A stretch of 64,000 nucleotides of DNA. Source: Paratinospora sagittata. Lineage: Eukaryota > Streptophyta > Magnoliopsida > Ranunculales > Menispermaceae. The notes under the pieces were generated by a model. The model did not search any database and was not told where the DNA came from. It saw only the letters and a list, made by a program, of their open reading frames with translations. The stretch is from positions 17,393,670 through 17,457,669 of the forward strand of contig CM069594.1 of assembly GCA_035771175.1 (NCBI GenBank), written 5' to 3'. Position numbers and translations under genes: made by a program. The first letter of the stretch is position 1; each line of letters begins with the position of its first letter. Shown here piece after piece: positions 1 to 10,545 of this stretch.

Positions 1-760
1 AGGACGCTAGTGATATAGCAGCGCTCTCCTGAACTTGTTAAGTCAGGACGCTGATAGGTCATTAGGACGTTGATAACGCTCAAGGTTGAAATGAATTGAT
101 TAATCAGGACGCTTACTTATATAGTAGCGGCCTTCTATATTAGTCAACCTTTGAAGTTGTCAGGAAGCTGACTCCACATCAGCTCATTGAAAGATCTTTT
201 AAAAGTTCTTCAAAGAATGTTTCTTTGAGGACGCTGATGGTTATAAATTGATTGATTAAACATCAGGACGCTTTCTGGATAGGAGCACCCTCACTTTTGG
301 AAATCAACTGAACAACTTTCACGACGCTAATTGTCCTTCAGCGTGTTTTTAAATGTCTTAACTTGCAGGGCACTTACATAGTAGTAGCACCCTCATGTTA
401 TGTTTTTATCCAGTTGGACGCTCATGTATTGTAGTGCCCTCATGTTTTGTTTTATGTTTTAAAGGCAGGACGCTTACTCGGATAATAGCACCTTCATGCA
501 CTTAATAGTTTTAAAACATAACAGGACACTAACTGAGCATTAGCGCCCTCAAGGTTAAGTCGTCTAAAGTCATAAGTAAGTCAGGACGCTTATGAGTTAG
601 TAGCGCCCTCACTTAAGTGTTCAGCAGGATGCTTATACATAGTAATCACCCTCAAGGAACAAAACGACAAAGTTGATATTGTGCGTTAGGACACTGATTA
701 CGAAATTAGGACGCTAATTCAACTACTGTCACTGTTCGATTAAGTACACTACGTCAGTTT
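1..760 (+). repeat. Array of short inverted repeats in LTR U3 (AGGACGCT / AGCGCCCT)
   Basis: About a dozen copies of AGGACGCT alternate with AGCGCCCT or close variants, 10-25 bp apart, so that many neighbouring pairs can fold as stems (for example AGGACGCT at about 581 with AGCGCCCT at about 603). The same half-site occurs in element 1 as a perfect 8-bp inverted repeat (AGGACGCT / AGCGTCCT near 3938-3964). The array ends about 230 bp upstream of the TATA box, which fits a promoter-proximal regulatory array. Confidence 0.75.
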
Positions 761-988
761 ACTTTTTCAGAACAGACATTTGCATAGAGTCCTTTTCAGA
801 CCTATCAGAGATCGTCTTTGATACATGAAAGAAGTTCTTCTAAAGCTTTTCTCTTTCATGAAATATGAAAAGAACCAGAATGCTAGTGAAAATCACAGTT
901 GTTATTTTCATATGACATTCTAGCCGTTGTGTGAATACGTTCACATTATTTGAACTTCAAATGTCTAACGACTATCTCCCACTAAGTC

Positions 989-996
989 TATAAATA
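989..996 (+). promoter_or_regulatory. TATA box of Sirevirus LTR
   Basis: TATAAATA in the context CTATAAATACC, downstream of the palindrome array. The same CTATAAATACC occurs in the LTR of element C (30988-30998). Position and sequence fit an LTR RNA polymerase II promoter. Confidence 0.6.
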
Positions 997-1739
997 CCAA
1001 CACTTAGGACCAAACAACTTGACAATCACTTTGTGTTGTGCCAATACTTTTTGAAAGTTAGTCTGTGTCAAAATGAATTTCATTTTTCTAATCTTTCAAA
1101 GTATTTTCACCGATACCTATACGATTTTCATATTGAGTTTCAAATATATTTCTATCTTTGAAAATATGTTTTTATATTGGTATCAACTCAAATTCTCAGC
1201 ACTGATGCACATTTGGTATCATTCTTGCTGATGATAGAATTTGAGAAATAGTTCAAGATATATAGTTGCACTTGATTTCATATCCTAAGTATTGTATTGA
1301 ACTATATCAGTAGTTGCGTTAAACTACTGATCGTTGAACCAGAAGTTTTCATACATATATTCTATATCTATTTTGAAAACTATCTGTGTCTTTGATTTAC
1401 ACCAGTCCTCTGTTTTTAACGTCAATATTTGTTTGGTATATTTTATCTTTCGATAAAGCATTGATTTTCATATCATATTATTCATGCTTTTCGAAACTGC
1501 ACTTGAGGAATACCGAACATTGAAAGGTAAAGGACAAAAGGTGTATTTCAACTTAGCATTACCTATTTCATATTTCATATCTTTGTAATGCTATGTACTG
1601 TGCTTAATGTAAAGTGTTCTACTGCATTAGAACCACCCAACATCTTAGTGTTATAATGCTGGTGTGTTTCTGGATTGGAACAACTAGGACAAGTGAAAGT
1701 AGTTCACTTGATGATTTCAAGATTAAAATCATATAGGTT

Positions 1740-2075
1740 TTCTCTGAGCTTGAAAAAGAGAAATCGGTTCATCCTCATCCAGTAAAAGGGTAGGTGTATC
1801 CTTAACCTTTAAAAAGATAGGTTATATCTCAGCCTTAAAAGAGAAATTGGTTGTTCCTTATCCCGCAAAAGGATCACGGTTCTTCCTTAGCCAGTAAAAG
1901 GAACATGGGTTTCTTTTCATCCCGAAAAAAGGAAATTGGTTCTTCCTTAGCCATTAAAAGGAACATGGGTTTTTTCTAATCCTGGAAAAAGGAAAATGGT
2001 TCATCCTTAGCCCATGAAAGGATAGGTTTTCCTTTAACCTATAAAAGGGCAGTTGCAACGATTTGGTTCTTACCT
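1740..2075 (+). repeat. Degenerate tandem array in 3' part of LTR
   Basis: Roughly eight units of 35-40 bp, each carrying a core like CCAGTAAAAGGA followed by a TTCTTCC- or TTTTCC-rich spacer. Comparable arrays with different unit sequence lie at the same place in the LTRs of elements 1, C, D and E. Confidence 0.65.
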
Positions 2076-2301
2076 ATAAGAGAATCAGTTAGTGGATTGA
2101 GTAAATCCTAATCGGGAGATTAGGTAGTGGACGTAGGCTTGGCCGAACCACTATAAATCTGTGTGTCAAAAGTTTGCAATTTAGTTTGTATTCTAATTTG
2201 CGTCATGTTCCAATACACTCATGTAAATCACTAAGTTATTGGAAGAAAATTTTAAAATTGACCATCGCACCCAATTCACCCCCTCTTGGGTGGGACCAAC
2301 A

Positions 2302-2777
2302 AACTCAAGACGCCTCCACTCCATCTGGTACTCATCCACAAGAAATGATGGAGTCTACTCCATGACAAAGATCAAAATGCAATACTCTTTCCCTTGTTTA
2401 GGGCACTGCTAAAAAATAAAGAAGTAGAATAAGCTTATAGCCCAGTAAGATGATCTCGCATATCCACCATCACATACTCACCAATAAGTTGAAAACCATG
2501 CATACATCAATCATCTCAAAGGTTATGAGTACTACTATTACATGTGTAGCTTATGAAAATAGATATTTCTACAAAGTACACATTTTCAAAAGAAAATTCA
2601 TAGTTCAAAAATCAAGTTACCTACCGGTTATATAACATAAGTACATCCTATATACTTCCCTACCTATGAAGCATCAAACCTATGGTTCTATGACAACAAC
2701 CGCGTTCCTATTCCGATGGTTGGTTGCTATTGGAAGTCTTCTAGAGGCCCAACCGATGATGTCTCTACCGTGAGGTT
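2302..2777. other. Unclassified flank, possibly an old gypsy LTR
   Basis: No coding potential was recognised. This stretch and 24453-25206 were contiguous before element 1 inserted, as shown by the ATGTC duplication. Phrases such as CCCAGTAAGATG resemble reversed chromovirus LTRs (compare CTCAGTGGGTAA near 61835), so it may be a diverged gypsy LTR in minus orientation, but I cannot show its ends. Confidence 0.3.
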
Positions 2778-2782
2778 ATGTC
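2778..2782. repeat. Target-site duplication ATGTC, left copy (element 1)
   Basis: ATGTC immediately precedes TGTTGGCC at 2783 and recurs at 24448-24452 directly after the far LTR end ...TTCAACA. Five bases is the usual duplication length for copia elements. Confidence 0.85.
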
Positions 2783-3029
2783 TGTTGGCCCATATATGTC
2801 CAAGAGGGGGGATGAATTGGACACTTAGCAGATTTTAATCTTTATTTTACATGTAAGAAATATTGAAAGCAGATTAAATATAGTATAAGAAATAAACACA
2901 ATGAAAGTAAAAGGAATCGTACAAACAAGATTTATAGTGGTTCGACCTTACTTACATCCATTACGTAACCTCCTCAATTAGGTTTTTTCCAAACTCCACT
3001 AAGGATCTTCTTACGGGTAAAGTCCAAAC

Positions 3030-3200
3030 TGGTACACTTTCTCAACTTACGAGTGTGAGAAAAATCATTATACTTTTTCAACTTGCGGGTGTGAGAAGAA
3101 CCTTTTCTCAACTTGCAGGTGTAAGAAGAACCTTTTCACAACTTCTGGGTGTGAGAAGAACCTTTTCTCAACTTTCGAATGTGAGAAGAACTGTTACAAC
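3030..3200 (-). repeat. 33-bp tandem array inside 3' LTR of element 1
   Basis: Five units of about 33 bp containing TTCTCAACTTGCGGGTG and GTGAGAAGAACC. The 5' LTR has the same array at about 22785-22915. Read in the sense direction the core is CACCCGCAAGTTGAGAA. Confidence 0.8.
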
Positions 3201-3869
3201 TTTGAGCGACACTTGTTTTAGCCCAATGACTAACCAGTCACTAATATCTGAATACAAGATGAGATATGATTCCCTTTACTTAGAATCAAAGTAATACTTA
3301 TAAAGCTTTGGATTGAACCTTCTATTACCACAGATTCAACAAAATATGTATGATGAAGTTTGACTGAAAACTGGTTCAAAAAGATTTTGTCTTCTTCAAT
3401 GGATTTTTGAAATGATATAGATGAAGATCAACTAATTCAAAAGACTTAATGTATTTCAAAAGATCGTGAGTTCAAAAATAGAAAGTAGAAGACTAACTTC
3501 CAAAAGTTTTTGTACAAGTAAAAACTGTTAATACATTTTGAATGGATTTCAGTTTTTGTATTGATAGATCAATTTTGATCTGCACTAAGGCATCATATGT
3601 GTAGAAATAATAGTGGCACAAAGGACTTGGTGATTTTGGCGCACAAAGTCATTTAAAAAACAACGAATACATTCTTTCCCGAAATAGATAGATTGAGCTC
3701 TATGCAATTTACGACGATAACACTTGAATCTTCTGATCTTTCACAAAAGAGGAATGTTCTGATAAAGTATTAGAAAGTTTTGAATAGATTCAAAAAGTTA
3801 TGAAAAGTTTTGTACAGTTTTGAAAAAGTAATCTGAAAAAGTGTAAGTGTCAAAACAGTGACAGTGTTA

Positions 3870-4340
3870 AATTAGCGTCCTGATTGGTTAATCAGCATCC
3901 TGACGCGTAACAACAACTTTGTCGATTTTTTTCCTTGAGGACGCTCATGAACCATAAGCGTCCTGCTAAACTGTGAAGTGAGGCGTTCCTTAATCGTAAG
4001 CGTCATAACTTACTTTGACGATTAAAATGACTAAACTTCGTGAGGGCTCTAATCCACAATTAATGTCCTGTCTTGTTTTAAACTATTTAAAGTCACGAGG
4101 GTGCTACTAACGAGGAAGCGTCCCGATATTAAAAACAATTTAAAAACTATGAAAACAATCAGCGAGCTGATTCTGATTCAGCATCCTGAAAAATTCACAG
4201 GTTGACTTAAATGAGGCCATTACTGATAAAGTGAGTGTCTTGATGAATAAGTACAATTCAACTTTGAACATTATCAGCGTCCTGACTCACCAAGTCCAGG
4301 AGGGCGTTGTTAAGACATTAGCGTCTTGATAAGAGGTATT
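3870..4340 (-). repeat. Palindrome array (AGCGTCCT) in U3 of element 1 3' LTR
   Basis: Repeated AGCGTCCTGA and AGGACGCT half-sites, including the perfect pair AGGACGCT...AGCGTCCT around 3938-3964. Counterpart in the 5' LTR: about 23565-24065, where some half-sites have drifted (AAGTGTCCT). Confidence 0.75.
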
Positions 4341-4737
4341 AGCGTCTTGATGGACACTTAAAAATAGTTTTGATTTTTCATTTAAAGCTCGATAAACATG
4401 ATTAAATCAAACATAGAAAATTCAATGCAACTAATCAAAAATCAACTCGACTAAATCATGCAGTCATGCATATTGCTGAATCATATGATAGTGAAGATTC
4501 TACAAGCTAAACACAATCTAATCATACAATTATATATATCTTCAAGTGATCATGGTCTTCAAGTAGATCTTAATAATACATTTACCATGCATCATTGATT
4601 CTTTGAAACCTTCAAGTAGGATTAGATATGTTATGTATGCAATGTTATCATAAATAGAATGTGGTTTGTAATTATCAAAATATTTTTCACATAAGGGACA
4701 TACTCTTGTAAGGGACATGAGGATAATTGGTTCAACA

Positions 4738-4751
4738 ATCTCCCCCTTTTT
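4738..4751 (-). other. Polypurine tract of element 1
   Basis: Minus-strand AAAAAGGGGGAGAT abuts the 3' LTR. This is the site for plus-strand priming in reverse transcription. 4752-5005 is the short 3' untranslated region with a second CTCCCC stretch near 4889 and another near 4975. Confidence 0.8.
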
Positions 4752-5005
4752 GATGATTTCAAACACATTACTATACGCTTTGAAGCAAGCTAAGATAATG
4801 ATATGAATATGCATGAAATGCAATGAATAATGTATTACCAATACTCCTTGTTTCATATGATATGAGTGTAGTACCAAGGGATATAAAAACTCCCCCTGAG
4901 TTTATGATGCTTCAATGATATTACTTCTCCCCCTTTTGAAAACATAAAAAAGAGTAAAGTATTGTGAAATATTTCTCCCCCAAGATAGAGGTAAGCATCA
5001 AAATA

Positions 5006-5770
5006 TTACAGTTTAGTCTCAGAGAGCATGCCAAGCTCTCTTCGAATGTGAACAAACTGGTCTTTTGGTAAAGCTTTAGTAAATATATCAACCAATTGTT
5101 TTTTTGTGCCAATGTGAGACAATATAACTTCTCTATTTTGCACATGATCCTGTAAGAAGTGATGTCTTATTTGAATATGTTTAGTTCGGGGGTGCAATAG
5201 AAGATTGTTAGATATGTTAATAGCACTTGTATTGTAAAACAAAATTTCAGCAAATTGAACAAATATTTGATAATCTTGAAGTTGTTGTTTCATGTAGAGA
5301 ACCTGAGAACAACAACTTCCAACTGTAACATATTCTACTTCAGCCATGGATAATGCCACTGAGTGTTGTTTCTTGCAAAACCAAAAAATTAAAGAATTTC
5401 CAAGAAAGTGACAAAATCAGAAGGTACTTTTCCTATCAGTTAGACTACCGGCATAGTCGGAGTTTACATAACTTTTCAAATCAAAGGTAGTACCTTTGGA
5501 ATACGAAATTCCTAAATGTGTTGTGTCATTGATGTATTTGAATATTCGTTTAACACATTTTAAGTGAGATTCTTTAGGTTATGATTGAAATCTTGCACAA
5601 AGACAGACACTGAACATAATGTCAGGTCTACTTACTGTTAAGAACAATAGACTTCCAATCATACTTCTATAAAGTTTAGAATCAATCGTTTTGCCATTTT
5701 CATCCTTATCTAATTTAATTGCAGAGTTACAGGGAGTATCAATTGATTTCAAATTATTCATTTGAAACTT
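5006..5770 (-). pseudogene. pol: Element 1 pol: RT C-terminus and RNase H
   Basis: Minus-strand frames give MIGSLLFLTVSRPDIMF (the tail of copia RT, 5579-5761) and ALSMAEVEYVTVGSC (usually ALSTTEAEYVAA in copia RNase H), followed by a normal RNase H end with TKHIQIRHHFLQD and LVDIFTKALPKDQF and a stop at 5006. RNase H degrades the RNA strand of the RNA-DNA hybrid during reverse transcription. Frameshifts and stops separate the pieces near 5360-5578 and at 5765, so no functional polyprotein can be made. Nothing but the 3' untranslated region follows, unlike element C, which has an additional ORF there. Confidence 0.85.
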
Positions 5771-6540
5771 TTAAACCATTTCCTTAGCATACTTTGATTG
5801 GCTTATGAAGGCGCCTTTTGACATTTGCTTAATTTGCAAGCCGGGAAAGTATGTAAGTTCTCCTATCATTCTCATTTCAAATTCCTTTTGCATTAATTTT
5901 GAAAACTCATCACACAACTCTTTGTTTGATGCACCAAAAATGATATTGTCCACATATATTTGAATAATAAGCATATTATCATTATGATGTTTGATAAACA
6001 AAGTTGGATCAAGTTGTCCTTTTTGAAACTTATGATCTAAAAGAAACGAACTCAGTCGATCATACTAAGCTCTTGGAGCTTGTCTTAGTCCATATAAAGT
6101 TTTGTGGAGTTTGAACACATAATCCGGGTCGTGAGCATCCTCAAACCCTGGAGGTTGTTCCACATATACCTCTTTATTGATATATCTATTTAGAAAAACA
6201 CTCTTTACATCCATTTAGTATAAAAGGAAAATCCTTGTAACAAGCATAGGCAAGTAGCATCCTTATTGCCTCTAATCTTGCTACTGGGGCAAAGGCTTCT
6301 TCGAAGTCGATGCCTTCTTCTTGGTTGTACCCTTGTGCAACCAATCTAGCCTTACTTTGGACAATGATACCTTGTTTCTTCTTTTTGTTTCTAAAGATCC
6401 ATTTGGTTCCTATAAAAATTTGATGAAATGGTCTAGGAATTAATTCCCATACTTTGTTTCGCACAAAGTGTCCTAGTTTTTCTTGCATAGTAAGAATCTA
6501 GTTTTCATCTTTCAGTGCTTCTTCCACTTTAATTGGTTCA
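5771..6540 (-). pseudogene. pol: Element 1 pol: reverse transcriptase (broken)
   Basis: The frame 6186-6488 has the copia RT start ([47 protein letters not shown]). After a frameshift near 6200 the palm continues, and the catalytic box reads IYVDNIIFGAS at about 5920-5960. The second catalytic aspartate of YVDD is thus changed to N, which would abolish polymerase activity even without the frameshifts. Stops interrupt the part between 6001 and 6186. Confidence 0.85.
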
Positions 6541-6641
6541 AATTCCTATACAAAAGCAACAAGCTCTTGATGTCTTTGAATTGAAGCTCTAGTGGATGCA
6601 CCCTTTTGTGGATCTCCTAATATTTGATCTTTGAAAAGACC

Positions 6642-7439
6642 TTAAAGCAGTCTAGAGTTTTTAGATGATTCTAAAGGTATTTCAGTCTCAAGATCTATGA
6701 TCTTGGTTGTCTTGGGTTCAACATCATCAAAGTTTAATTGTTTAAATTCATCCTCAAGATTTTTCTTACTTTCACTTTCATCAAAATTTACGTGAATTGA
6801 TTCTTCTACAGTTTGATTAGATTTATTGAAAACTCTATAAGCTCTACTGTGAGAAGAATATCCTAAAAATATTCCTATATCGGATTTAGGTTCAAACTTG
6901 TCTAGATTGTTTTTATCGTCGAGGATAAAACATTTGCATTCGAATACTCGGAAGTAACTGATGTTGGGTGAGTTCATATGGAGTTTTATTCAAATATTTT
7001 CTAATTAAGATTATGTTCATTACATAACAGGCTGTGTTAATAGCTTCTCCTCAAAAATGGTTTGCAGTGTTATACTCATTAAGCATTGTTCTACACATTT
7101 CCTGCAACGTTCTATTCTTTCTTTCAACTACACCATTTTGTTGTGGTGTCCTAAGGGCTGATAAATGATGAGTGTAACCTTGATTATTACAAAATTCATC
7201 GAGATTTTTATTAACAAATTCACCTTCTCTATCACTCCTAATTATGTTGATTTTATAACCTTTTTCATTTTCAACTCTTTTACAGAATTTTATAAACATT
7301 TCACAAGCATCAGATTTATGAGCCAATAGAAATATCCAAGTGAATCCAATAAAAATATCCAAGTGAATCCAATAAAAATATCCAAGTGAATCGAGTAAAG
7401 TCATCAACAATCACAAATACATAAGATTTACCACCTAAG
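6642..7439 (-). pseudogene. pol: Element 1 pol: integrase core and C-terminal linker
   Basis: The minus-strand frame 7051-7410 holds the integrase catalytic core: the DREGEF block with the second catalytic D and NGVVERKNRTLQEM with the catalytic E. Frame 6642-6977 holds the typical copia segment after the core (YFRVFECKCFIL, IGIFLGYSSHSRAYRVFN). The start of the core around the first catalytic D is distorted by a triplicated 23-bp unit (7333-7396) that shifts the frame. Integrase inserts the cDNA into the host genome. Confidence 0.85.
7333..7396. repeat. 23-bp unit in three tandem copies inside integrase
   Basis: TATCCAAGTGAATCCAATAA plus three A residues recurs with period 23 (TATCC at 7333, 7356 and 7379), the last copy diverging to GAATCGAG. 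Compared with element B, which has one copy (around 38490), two extra copies add 46 bp and break the frame. Confidence 0.85.
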
Positions 7440-8060
7440 CTAAAGATCCATGTAAATTAGTTCGAGAGCTCTAGAGGTTGATTGATGACTTTTGCTTTTA
7501 AATGATGATCGGGTATGCTTACCAAGTTGACATGGTTCGCACACCTTGTCGTTTGAGTAAGTTCCTTTTGGAATACCCTTGGCAAGATCATGTTTTACAA
7601 TTCTAGATATGTTATCAATACTAACACGAGCTAATCTCTTATGCCAAAGCCATGCATCATTACAAGAAATAACACTTAAACATGCTAAATTTTGTTTCTT
7701 CATGTCATTAAGATTTGTACAATACACATTTTTAAGTCTGGATGCCATGAATGCAACAATTTTATCTACATGCTTGACAATGCACTTATTTGCTTCAAAG
7801 GAAATGTCATAACCCTTGTCACATAATTGACTTATGCTTAAGAGATTATGTCTCAGCCCTTTAACAGAAAATACATTAGATATGGATAGAAAATCGTTAC
7901 CAATGGTTCCGATGCCTTCAATATCACCTTTGTTGTCATCTCCGAAGGTGACCTTTCCTTCTTTATTCTTTTCAAGGCTCAAAAATTTAGATTTATCTCC
8001 AGTCATATGCTTTGAGCAGCCGCTGTCTAGATACCATATATCTTCATTTTTGCTTATCTA
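7440..8060 (-). pseudogene. pol: Element 1 pol: aspartic protease end and GAG-pre-integrase domain
   Basis: The frame is open from 8006 to 7440 and its reading continues upstream to the protease motif WYLDSGCSKHMTGD (DSG codons at 8019-8027). Protease cuts the Gag-Pol polyprotein. Then follow KGLRHNLLSISQLCDKGY and WHKRLARVSIDNISRI...CEPCQLGKHTRSSF, the zinc-binding HHCC region that precedes integrase. The frame is intact over 188 codons, the best kept part of this pol gene. Confidence 0.9.
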
Positions 8061-8090
8061 CACAACATAAAATACTTTTGACTTTGGCAC

Positions 8091-9598
8091 CTATGCTATT
8101 TTGAGTCCATGCATGTTAACATCAGTAAGGATAGATTTTTCAATCCATGCATATTTCTTTTTCTTTCTACTTAAGACAGTACATTTAAGCAAGGTATGAC
8201 CTTCCCTATGACACTTGTGGCATGTCGGTCTTTTGGTCAGTACGGTGTTATATTCCTTTTGTTTTGACCCATGCGTATAACCTAAGCCAACTTTGTCAAA
8301 TGCACATTTTGGTGATCCTAACATCATGTCAAATAACCTTTGACCATTTGTTAACTTGATCACAGTGCAGTTCAGGTCTTCCTTTTCCTTTCTAAGTGTT
8401 TCGTTTTCATTTTTTAGTTTCTCAACAACTTTCTTAAGCTGTTCATTATCTAGGGACAGTCTGTCTAACTCTTCTTGTTGGAATTCTATTTCCTCAAGAT
8501 CTTCTTCAAGACTATGCTTGAGCTTTTCATTCATTCTTCCTAATTTCTTTACTAAGTTTTGTCTTAAGATCATGTATATGAATATCAAAAGCATTAAGTT
8601 CGTCAACAGGTTCATATTTTACCTTTGTGCTTGCCATTAAGCACAATGCAACAGTGTGATCTGAATCCGGTTCATCCTCACTTGAACTTGAATCATCCCA
8701 TGTAGTTTTGAGAACTTTCTTGTCCTTTCTTTTTGAACTAGTGATCTTTTTATATCTAGTAGGACATTCACTCTTTACATAACCTGGTTTGTTACAACCG
8801 TAACAGATTAACTCTACAGGTTTTGACTCGGGTTTCTTTCCTTTGTGAAACTTTGAGTAAGAGCCACTCTTACCCTTTCTCCTAAGTAACTTGTTGAATT
8901 TTCTAGATAACATAGCCATGTCATCTTCTGAGTCTGAATCATCTTCAGAATCAGTTTCAACATTGAGGGCAATAGATTTCTTTTCTTTTTTCTCAACCTT
9001 GACTGGGCATATCTTATCTTTTAACTTCATTTCATGACCCATTAATGAACCACACAGTTCATCAAAAGTATATTCAGCCAGATTTTTGGCTTCTTCAATG
9101 GCCATGGCCATGGGTTCCCAAGCTCTTGGTAGACCCCTTAGAAACTTTCTAACAGTTTCTTCTTGGTCATAGCTTTTTCCTAGGTTCTTCATCTCATTGA
9201 TGTTTGTTGTAAACTATGCAATAGCCTTCGCTATCGAATTGGTTTCTTCTATTCTATAGGTCTCATATTTTTCAACTAGCATTTGGAGTTTTACCTTTTT
9301 AACTTGCAAAGTTCCTTTGTGGGTGACCTCTAACTTATCCCAGATTTCCTTAGCGATTTCACACGCACTAACTCTATTGAACTCTTCAACAGATAAACTG
9401 TAAAACAAAATGTTTACTGCTTGATTATTTAATAACTCTGTTTTCTTTTCCTTGGGACTCCATTCGTCTAACTCCTTAGGGATAGTGGCACCCTCAGCAA
9501 TTTTAGTAGGTGTTGAACAATCGTTTGTCACAACATCCCACATTCTAAGTCTTGGGCTTTTAGGTAATACCTAATCTTTGTTTTCCAATGGGAATAAC
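8091..9598 (-). pseudogene. gag: Element 1 gag, main part (N-terminus displaced to 22412-22483)
   Basis: Frames 9214-9543, 8527-9192 and 8091-8615 together give the Sirevirus capsid and nucleocapsid: LNNQAVNILFYSLSVEEFNR, KEIWDKLEVTHKGT, VRKFLRGLPRAWEPMAMAIE, then an acidic D/S-rich linker, a first knuckle CYGCNKPGYVKSEC (H replaced by Y), a coiled-coil stretch rich in E/K/L, and a second knuckle CHKCHREGHTLLKC. Gag forms the virus-like particle and packages the RNA. A one-base loss near 9543 shifts the frame, and the gene is cut at 9598 by element A. Element B has the same order with both pieces joined. Confidence 0.88.
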
Positions 9599-9639
9599 TG
9601 TAATACCCTAAGTTTGCACAAAAAAAAAAATTGAACTTC

Positions 9640-9735
9640 GGGCAAGGTGCCCGAACGTTCAGGCCCCTCCCAAACGTCCGGGCATCAGGCGTGCGTCTGA
9701 ACCTTCGGGCACCTTTTTTTCCTATTTAAGGAACC
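9640..9735 (+). promoter_or_regulatory. Element A LTR promoter: CG-centred palindromes and TATTTAA box
   Basis: Within 150 bp of the LTR start lie several imperfect palindromes built on CCCGAACGTTC, AACGTCCGGGC and GAACCTTCGGGCACC, followed by TTTTTTTTCCTATTTAAGG (TATA-like, about 9722-9729) and a CT-rich start region. The same order occurs at 21480-21560 (3' LTR of A), in both F LTRs and in H. U3 is therefore very short and most of the LTR is R-U5 leader. Confidence 0.6.
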
Positions 9736-10545
9736 TCCCCCCCATCCTCATTTCTCACACCAAAATCACTTTTCCTTGTGATTTTTCTTTCCTCTCTCAC
9801 TCATCTGGAGTTTTTGTCTTCTCTTTTGAGCTCTCTTCGCAGTGCAACGCGGTTCTGCTCGGGGGCAGGGCCCTGTTCGATAAAGGAGTTTTTATCTGAA
9901 GGTGGGGAACAAAACATAGGTTTGCGTGTCTTATAACTTTTATTAAAGTTTACATCATTTATTATTATGTCTACTATTCATTTACGCTGCATTATTGCAT
10001 ATAATGTTTATACTTGTCATACTTATGCCTGTATATCTGGAGTTCATGTATTACATTGTTGCTATGCCGGATTAGTGGTCAATTTGCCTCAACCAGACTC
10101 AGTTTTGTCCTCAATAACTTTAAATAGTGAACATGAGGCAGCGTGTTGTTCTAGACGATTGGTATTTAAGTAGATCTCGTGTCTCACCTCTCAAACTGGG
10201 GACTGATCTCGTTGGTCTTATTTAAAAGCTATCAGCTTGTGCAAGTAATATTGAATGTCCTAATCTTGCACGTGGTGATACCGACCCTGATAAGGATCAC
10301 CAGACGTTGCCAAATCCTGTCTAATGTTAAGTAAAGACCGGACTTGTTCATGCATTGACATCATATATAAGCACCACCTATGGCCGTATGTGATTTATGA
10401 TTCATAGAATAGTTAGAAGCAATGCTTACTATTCATTATATTTATCTGGAGATGGACGTACAATGAGAACCCGGTTACTCCTGGGGAGGGACATCAGCAC
10501 CTGAACTAGGACGACGCACTATCATGGAACCAATACGAGATGGTG

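Larger units (their letters stand above)
1..2301 (+). repeat. Sirevirus-type copia LTR, right part (left end outside window)
   Basis: The right end reads CACCCCCTCTTGGGTGGG then ACCAACA. This is the reverse complement of how the minus-oriented copia LTRs of this window begin (TGTTGGCCCATATATGTCC at 2783), so the LTR is in plus orientation. The order of parts matches the other Sirevirus LTRs here: a palindrome-rich array (1-760), a TATA box (989-996), an AT-rich stretch, a tandem array (about 1740-2075) and a conserved tail. No primer-binding site follows 2301, so this is a 3' LTR or a solo LTR. Long ORFs are absent. Confidence 0.8.
2783..4737 (-). repeat. 3' LTR of element 1
   Basis: Starts TGTTGGCCCATATATG and ends GGTTCAACA on the plus strand (1955 bp). 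It is closely similar throughout to the 5' LTR 22537-24447, with scattered substitutions and small indels, so the insertion is not recent. A tandem array of 33-bp units lies at about 3030-3200 and the palindrome array at 3870-4340. Confidence 0.9.

Noticed and set aside
1..760. Regularly spaced palindromic repeats resembling a CRISPR array
   Set aside because: Units are short, degenerate and unevenly spaced, and lie in an LTR next to a TATA box in plant DNA; no cas genes.
3055..3294. ORF with repeated RRTFSQLAGV units, looks like a repeat protein
   Set aside because: It is the translation of the 33-bp tandem array in the LTR of element 1. The second LTR copy (22785-22915) does not keep the frame.
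9967..10173. ORFs around MSTIHLRCIIAYNVYTCHTY found in several places
   Set aside because: Repeated in the LTRs of A and F (9967, 21809, reversed 54818) and in part H because the LTRs are homologous; no domain, drifting frames.
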